This document shows, in pieces, positions 58,675 through 64,000 of a stretch of DNA of 64,000 bases. The stretch is from Tetrastigma voinierianum (taxonomy: Eukaryota; Streptophyta; Magnoliopsida; Vitales; Vitaceae): positions 159,001-223,000 of the forward strand of contig JAEQBH010000723.1 of NCBI GenBank assembly GCA_016808115.1. The letters run 5' to 3'. The stretch's first letter is position 1, and each line of letters opens with the position of its first letter. The translations under genes and the position numbers were made by a program. The notes beneath the pieces are model-generated. The model was not told the DNA's origin, made no database searches, and was given only the letters and a program-made list of their open reading frames with translations.

Positions 58675-60050
58675 AGGAATTCATATTGGTTCAAGATCAG
58701 AATATCGTGGGAATCCACAGTCATCTCCACAGGAGTGGTCTAAGTTCGTTGATCAAATGTGGGAGCTTACTCTCCACAAAACGTAATTTCAAAGAGAATT
58801 ACTAGGGTTGTATCGCTTGATCGAACATCGGTTGACGGAATATTTTAGAAGAGAAAGACAATTGCCGGATCCTTCTAGTTCCACTCACTTCGATCATGTA
58901 CTCCCAATTCTTCTTTTACAACTCAATTCAGAGCCATCGATAAACTGGCCTTCGATGTGGAATATTTATCTCGAATGCCCTTTGAAAGAAATATGATCAA
59001 CGATGTTAGTCATTTGTTCCCACTAATACGCACTTTAGCTTGCATTTGTAATCAAGCACAACGCAGACCGAAAGACGCCGTCACAACGTATGTCAAGAGA
59101 ATGCCCAACTAAGGTTTTACTAGTGTTTGCACACAAGCAATTAACATCGCACAATCCATTGAAGTTCAAAAGAGGTAGACAGGGAATTACTCATCAGTGA
59201 GTTTCCACCGTGGAATCCCAACAGAGAAATCTCTAGAACGCCATGAAACTTATAATGACAATCATAATTGAAGAGAGTTTATTCATAAAAACAAGACTCT
59301 TTGAGAAAATCGACCGATTTCAAAACCTACGTATGAAAAATATGAAATACTGAGATTAAAAACGAAATGTATGTTCCTGCTCAAAGATTACATGTGCTTG
59401 AATCCCAAAACGCCAAAGCATAGGAGTTTTAAATCTGGATCTATAAAGTTCAACTCAAAACTATGGAGTAAAACTCCTCTCTCATGAAAACCTAAACCTA
59501 GAAGTCAAAAACTGCCTTCTCCTTGTATCCTCTTCCTTTTATACTCCTTTCCAATGTCATCTCGTGTTCAAGGATGATTGACAAGTATGCCCTCGCGCTC
59601 GACTACATTTCCGCTCACCCCCGCACTTTCATACATGTGTACCTGCACAAATTAATGGTGTACTAAGACACTTTACACGCTAATCTTCCACTTCGTGTGT
59701 ACGGTTAGTGGTGTACCTGACACTTCTGGGTCTAATCGCCACTTTGGAATAGTCAGACGGAGACATTTAAGGTGTAAATTTACATACTTTGCTCACCGGT
59801 GCTTCTCTAGTATCAGTTGAGTTCCTAAAACTTCATCAATCGCTTGCCCACATCCTCCATGATTCATTTGCTTCACGACATAAATCTGCGACACTTACGC
59901 ATTAGACCCGAAAGACTCCGCACAAATCTAAAAAATATAAAAGCAATTAAAAGTACCTATCCTCATGCCAATGTGGGTAAAGTGTGACTTGTATGTGCTA
60001 AGTTCGGCTTATAATTATCGCTCAATCAGGACCATCAACCGCTACGGCCT
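58675..60050. mobile_element. Unidentified ~1.4-kb insert in E7 3' UTR
   Basis: E7's 3' UTR aligns with E6 on both sides, but this stretch has no counterpart in E1 or E6. It carries no recognisable coding sequence (the frame at 58808-58996 has no known motif). Near 59640-59760 there is an internally repeated 'gtgtac...cactt' pattern. I see no clear terminal repeats or target duplication; it could be a solo LTR or a small DNA element. Edges are approximate. Confidence 0.4.
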
Positions 60051-60980
60051 TAAACCGTCACCAACCTAAATAGACCAACCTACACTCTTATTTCTTTCTT
60101 TCTTCGACATATCAGGTGCAATGCTAAAAACTCGACTTCATCAAAGTCCGTGTAACGGGGGTCCACCGATGACTCCCCAACCAATTAAGGTTTAGCATCA
60201 AGCCAAAAGGATCAATCGACCACAAACCCTACAGTAAGCTACCGACTCGAATGACTTCGAGAATTAAGCACCTACAACTCGCTAAACTTCACCCATCCAC
60301 CCGTGTAGCGAACACTCGCTGATGACTCCCAACCACCAAGGTTTAGGCACGGATTCAAAGGCTTTCGCCATATACCCCTGGACCGTGTTCCTGCCCCACA
60401 AAGTGGTCACCTTATTCTTCTTTTTCTTTCTTTCTTTTCTTTTGCTTTTCTTTCTTTTCATTCGAAGACTACATCGGGTCTTCACACATGGTAACACAAA
60501 ACCTATTATGGGTCACAACAAATCTAAGGTCGGCTTCTACAGCTCGGGGGAGCAGGTATATACTCTTCTCAACCTACTGTACAATCTAGTGTGCGTGTGT
60601 GAATTAGCCAAAGGGGAATGTCTGGTTATCGAATATGCTGAACTCAATCGACCAAAACTAAATCATGCATGGAATTGTTCTATCATTAAGGTGGTACATG
60701 TTTCAATTTTTCAACCAAAGGTGCAGAGAAACACAAAATAGTGCCAAAGTGATTCAAAGTGTAGTAAATCCAGAATAATGCTACAAAGCTTTCGACATAA
60801 CTAAAATGGCTGGGAAACTTAGTTTAAAAGCTAGTCATAACAAAAGTATTCACGTTTACTACTGGCAACACATGAACTCATACAATTCTATACAAAATGA
60901 GTAGCAATGATAAAGTCAAAACAAAGACAAAACATGATGGGGAAGACACTTCTAACTCTAACTTTTCCCAACCAAAATAT
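60051..60980 (-). other. E7 3' UTR, proximal part
   Basis: Resumes similarity to E6/E1: the 'gactccccaaccaattaagg' segment near 60170, the microsatellite at about 60416-60462, and a second polypurine-like tract near 60978-60965 (minus, TTTTGGTTGGGAAAAG). Part of the 60160-60360 segment is duplicated in tandem ('gatgactcccaacca' occurs twice, near 60170 and 60320). No gene seen. Confidence 0.6.
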
Positions 60981-62930
60981 AAACATGCTCATCGATAGAA
61001 AAGCGTAGAAAGGAGGTGACCACCCTCACTCGCGGCGGGTGGCGGACGTGGGCCGGGTGGATCCAAGCTTGGCGCCGGCCGCTAGTACGTCCAATGAGGC
61101 TGTCAAGCAGACTGATCTCGATGTGTGGTGTGGCTCAAAGTGAGACCGAGGTGGTTCATGATAATGGCACATGGCGTGATTGCGGTTTCATAGCAGCCCC
61201 GACTCCCGGCCAACCCCTCCGGGTCCAACGACGCCCGTGGCAGCCAGCCGCGACAAGATCCACGACACAGCAAGCTCCTGAACCCGACCTAAACATGCCC
61301 CTGAATGCCGTGGCCGTAGACGAAGGCCCAAGAAGGCACGTAGGCCGGCGTAAGGAGTGCGGAGGTGGAGACGGAGGAGATAAATCGTGAACTGGGCTCC
61401 TCTCCACCTCTACCTCCACCTCAGGTGACGATCCTCACTCTGGGTCTCGTTATCTCGTCTGCACCTCCTCCCGATCCCACGGCTGAGAACAAAAGAGACT
61501 GACGTCACGATCACTCCATAGACAGACTTAAGTGCGCCTAATCCTCCTTCACGTGGCTCCGAATCCTGTGATGCTCCAGACTTGGCTCGCAAGCGCTGCA
61601 TCAACAATGGTAAACCCTCAAACAACCAGCCCTCGTGAATACCTTATCCTCAAAGTGCAGGTGGCCGCGATCAGCCTTAGAGGGATCAACCCGTAATCCC
61701 TCCGAGATCCTGCAGAGGCCTCGAGTATGGCTCCCAAGGCTGCACGTAGCGCCGCAACGGAACAGCCGGTCCGGAAAGGTGGTCCAGAGAAGACCGAGGC
61801 TAAGTCGCTCCGGAATACGGGTCCCACAGAAGATTCTAGCTAGCGACCATCTCCCTCTCGCGATGGCCGGGCCACTCGTAACCTCCGTGACCGCTACCAA
61901 GCAGCAGGCCCAAAGCAACCGGGAATGTCCGCAAAATGAAAGTACCCCGACGATCATCAATGGTGAATTTGAGTTCCAATGCGACCAGACTCCCCTAAGT
62001 CAGCGGAGCGGTAGAATCACACCACTAAGGATAATAGAACTCGCCATGAGTCATAACGCAGCAGTACTCGCGCGGATCGCCTCACGGAGTCTCGAACCGC
62101 GGGGTCACCACACGTCAAATATCAGAATATGTCTCCCTATGGAAGTCTCACAGGCAGATCTACATCTCACTAACGGGGTCCCAGTGAACAATGGCCGCCT
62201 AATCCTCGAGGCCGGCAATAGATGGGGCAATGAGCCTCTCCGCCGGAAGGTGACGGCCGAGGCCGAGATGCCCAGGACTCCCCGGCCCGATGTTCGGCCC
62301 GCTCGAGGCCGGCCCTAATACCGCCTCCGAGGCACCGGTCCCATCCTAGTCATACTGAACCCCGAGGCTCCTCGTGCAGTTGCAGTCATTCTGCTGTGGT
62401 CAGAGCCCCAGATGAAGGCCCGAAGACGCATGATCACGCCAAGTGCTCCGGCCTCAAATCAATTTAGTCCGTTCAGAATCCACCTGTGTGGTACCACCAT
62501 GACCGCAGTCGGGAGCCTATAGCGTGAGCAGGCGCACCTACCGGGAGTGGCGCACCGCACGCTCACCAGCCGACTAGGCTCTGCCAGCCGCGGACTAGGC
62601 CAGCCGGCGCGGCGAAGACCGGCCGCGTAGGCGCGCACCCTGGATGTGTCTCAGACTCGGGGCGAGCAGTGGCAAGTCATGGCTAGGCTGGGCACGAAGT
62701 CGCGTCCGCGCGCATAAGAAGTGGGAGATGGCGTGACTTCGTGGCGCATTGCATCGCCAGTGGCTCGACAGCGGACTGGAGCTACAATGGGAGATGTGGC
62801 ACGGCACTGCGCAGCCAGGAGCGAGGCGGTGGCAATGCAAGGGACCCGGCTCTGCACCTGACGGCTCTACTGGGCCAGTAGGCTCCTGTGAGGGAATGTG
62901 ATCGAACGAGGTGGCCCTCCCCTTTTTTAT
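60981..62930 (-). pseudogene. E7 3' ORF (env-like position), broken
   Basis: GC-rich like E6's. The key evidence is on the minus strand near 61720-61610, where the frame reads CRISEGLRVDP then LHFEDKVF, matching the conserved centre of E1 (ISKGFWFSPA, FHFEDKVH). The N-terminal part, 62972-62595 and 62857-62651, is Pro/Ser/Arg-rich without a clear MAKTRG start. The longest frame in the area, 61635-62318 on the plus strand, is antisense and not called. Frameshifts throughout; role unknown. Confidence 0.6.
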
Positions 62931-63140
62931 GGTCGTGAGGTAGCCGAAGGGTCCAGGCAAATTAGTGGTCACCCGCCATTACTTTAAATTCCCGCCGGCT
63001 CCACTTCCATCCGTACAATCAACACAAAGTTGATTTAGGTAAATTCTAGCTAAATTAAAACAACAAAAATAAAAAAATAAATATTTAAAATTAAACCTAA
63101 GAATAAAAATAAACAAAATTAGAACAAGATTACTAAAAAG
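62931..63140 (-). other. E7 protease-to-3'-ORF junction
   Basis: AT-rich sequence (63040-63120) with no motif array like those in E1/E6. A CATAAAAAAG near 62930-62921 could be a decayed TATA box. The equivalent interval in an autonomous element would hold RT, RNase H and integrase. Confidence 0.4.
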
Positions 63141-64000
63141 GAAAGTTACTAAAATAGCATATTATGAAAATCGAATTCAATTCTAAGCAAAACTGTTTTT
63201 TGAGCTGCGCTTTGTTCCAAGGACAACAAACTGGCTCAATTTCACTGATGATCACGAGGGTCAAGGAGGAGGAGCCTCAACCCCTAAGAAGGGCTTCAGG
63301 CCGCGTACCTCCATGCTCGTCCATTCTCAAGAATTTTCTTCTCACTCGTGATTTTGGTCGATCATTGGCTCAAGTAGAATGACTAAAGCATCTAATCCCA
63401 CCAATTGTTTCATTTTCCTTAGCCAATTTACAAGAATCATACATTCGCTTCTCCGCATTCGCCAACCGTGTTGGAAATCTCATCACCCCTGATTGCCATT
63501 TTCCACTAGCTCGCGTCATACTCAAGTGAAAAATATCGAGCCCACGTCATGTTGCCAAAAGTGAGTCAGATGACTCCATTTCGCAATTGATGATTGCATC
63601 GGCGGCAAAGGGCAAAAATGGTCTTCCCAGATAATCGCACACAGCGATCAGCCCACTGTTATTGGCTCGCATCAAGCACTACAAAGTCACCGGCAGATTT
63701 TCATTCACCTTTACCAAGACATCCTCAACTATTCCTTAGAATTTTCATAATGATCGACGCCCAATGACAAAGTGACGCTGGTAGGCTCGGTAGCCCTTAA
63801 ACCTAAATGCTTATACATCAGTATGGCAAGAGGTTTGACTGCCCCCAAATCTAATGCTTAGTTCATGCAAGTCCCACCAATGTCGATCGAAATTGTGGGG
63901 ATCCCCGGATCTCGTATTCGACGTGGTCTTCGCCTCCTCGATTACGGTAATCGACTCGCTTCGCCAGAAGGCTTTCTTCAAGGCCTAGCCCTTTCTCGAC
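63141..64000 (-). pseudogene. E7 aspartic protease and downstream remnant, broken
   Basis: Read from 64000 down: a lysine-rich linker, then ISIDIGGTCMN-like and LDLGA near 63870-63850, the active-site region, followed by NLLPY. The next block near 63720-63590 matches E6's VENVLVKV...LDIRAN segment and the LGRPFLA-type stretch, with stops. The remainder to 63141 is charged sequence with no domain. Gag would lie beyond the window. Confidence 0.7.

Larger units (their letters stand above)
56891..64000 (-). mobile_element. E7: family A retrotransposon lacking RT/RNase H/integrase, partial
   Basis: 3' LTR (56891-58354), polypurine tract, 3' UTR with an insert, 3' ORF, then protease directly upstream on the minus strand; gag and the 5' LTR are beyond the window. 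About 200 bp separates protease-side sequence from the 3' ORF, so the pol enzymes are missing as in E6. It interrupts E5's leader. Confidence 0.75.

Noticed and set aside
61635..62318. 227-residue plus-strand open frame, the longest in the window
   Set aside because: It is antisense to the E7 3' ORF in a GC-rich stretch where several frames stay open by composition; no recognisable domain.

Overview
This window is intergenic plant DNA made almost entirely of nested, decayed LTR retrotransposons. I see no convincing host gene, tRNA, rRNA, CRISPR array or replication origin. The organism is a flowering plant, judged from Ty3/Gypsy elements of the Athila/Tat type: a tRNA-Asp-like primer-binding site (TGGCGCC...), gag with a ...FPFSLRD... 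core, an aspartic protease with a LGRPFLAT motif, RT-RNase H-integrase, and long 3' regions. The mix reminds me of woody dicots such as grapevine, but that is recollection, not a database result. Every protein-coding region is broken by stops and frameshifts; they are annotated as pseudogenes.

Layout. (1) 1-6655, element E1, plus strand, family A: 3' half of pol, a 3' ORF in the env-like position, two polypurine tracts and the 3' LTR. (2) 6656-6833 plus 34583-about 35640: two halves of one older LTR (C1, minus), split by E2. (3) 6834-34577, element E2, minus strand, family B, bounded by a perfect 5-bp target duplication (GCTAT); its 3' UTR is split by E3. (4) 11395-24892, element E3, plus strand, family B: both LTRs, PBS, gag, protease, RT, RNase H, integrase. 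(5) 35845-37550 plus 48788-52142, element E4, minus, with the best-preserved RNase H/integrase. It is split by a solo-LTR-like unit D (37551-38978 plus 47907-48787), itself split by E6. (6) 38979-47906, element E6, minus, family A: both LTRs, gag-protease joined directly to the 3' ORF, with no RT/RNase H/integrase. (7) 52143-56890, element E5, plus, family B: a 5' LTR carrying a family A solo LTR (54293-55562), and the start of the interior. (8) 56891-64000, element E7, minus, family A, again joining protease directly to the 3' ORF, with an unidentified 1.4-kb insert at about 58675-60050 and its 5' end beyond the window.

The most interesting pattern is regulatory. Each LTR family carries its own array of short CpG-rich palindromic motifs upstream of the LTR TATA box: GTCGCGAC in family B, and GCGAAA/TTTCGC motifs in family A. 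The same motif class reappears inside the element, downstream of the integrase (or, in E6, the protease), again followed by a TATA box. In family A this internal module lies about 95-100 bp before the ATG of the 3' ORF, both in E1 and in the pol-less E6. In family B it precedes a conserved hairpin and a long region with no ORF I can see. This suggests a second, co-regulated transcription unit in both lineages. Family A also has a non-autonomous form (gag-protease plus 3' ORF, no polymerase), seen twice.

The two LTRs of one element often differ by small indels and by extra CG dinucleotides, so consensus or assembly errors should be excluded before any dating.
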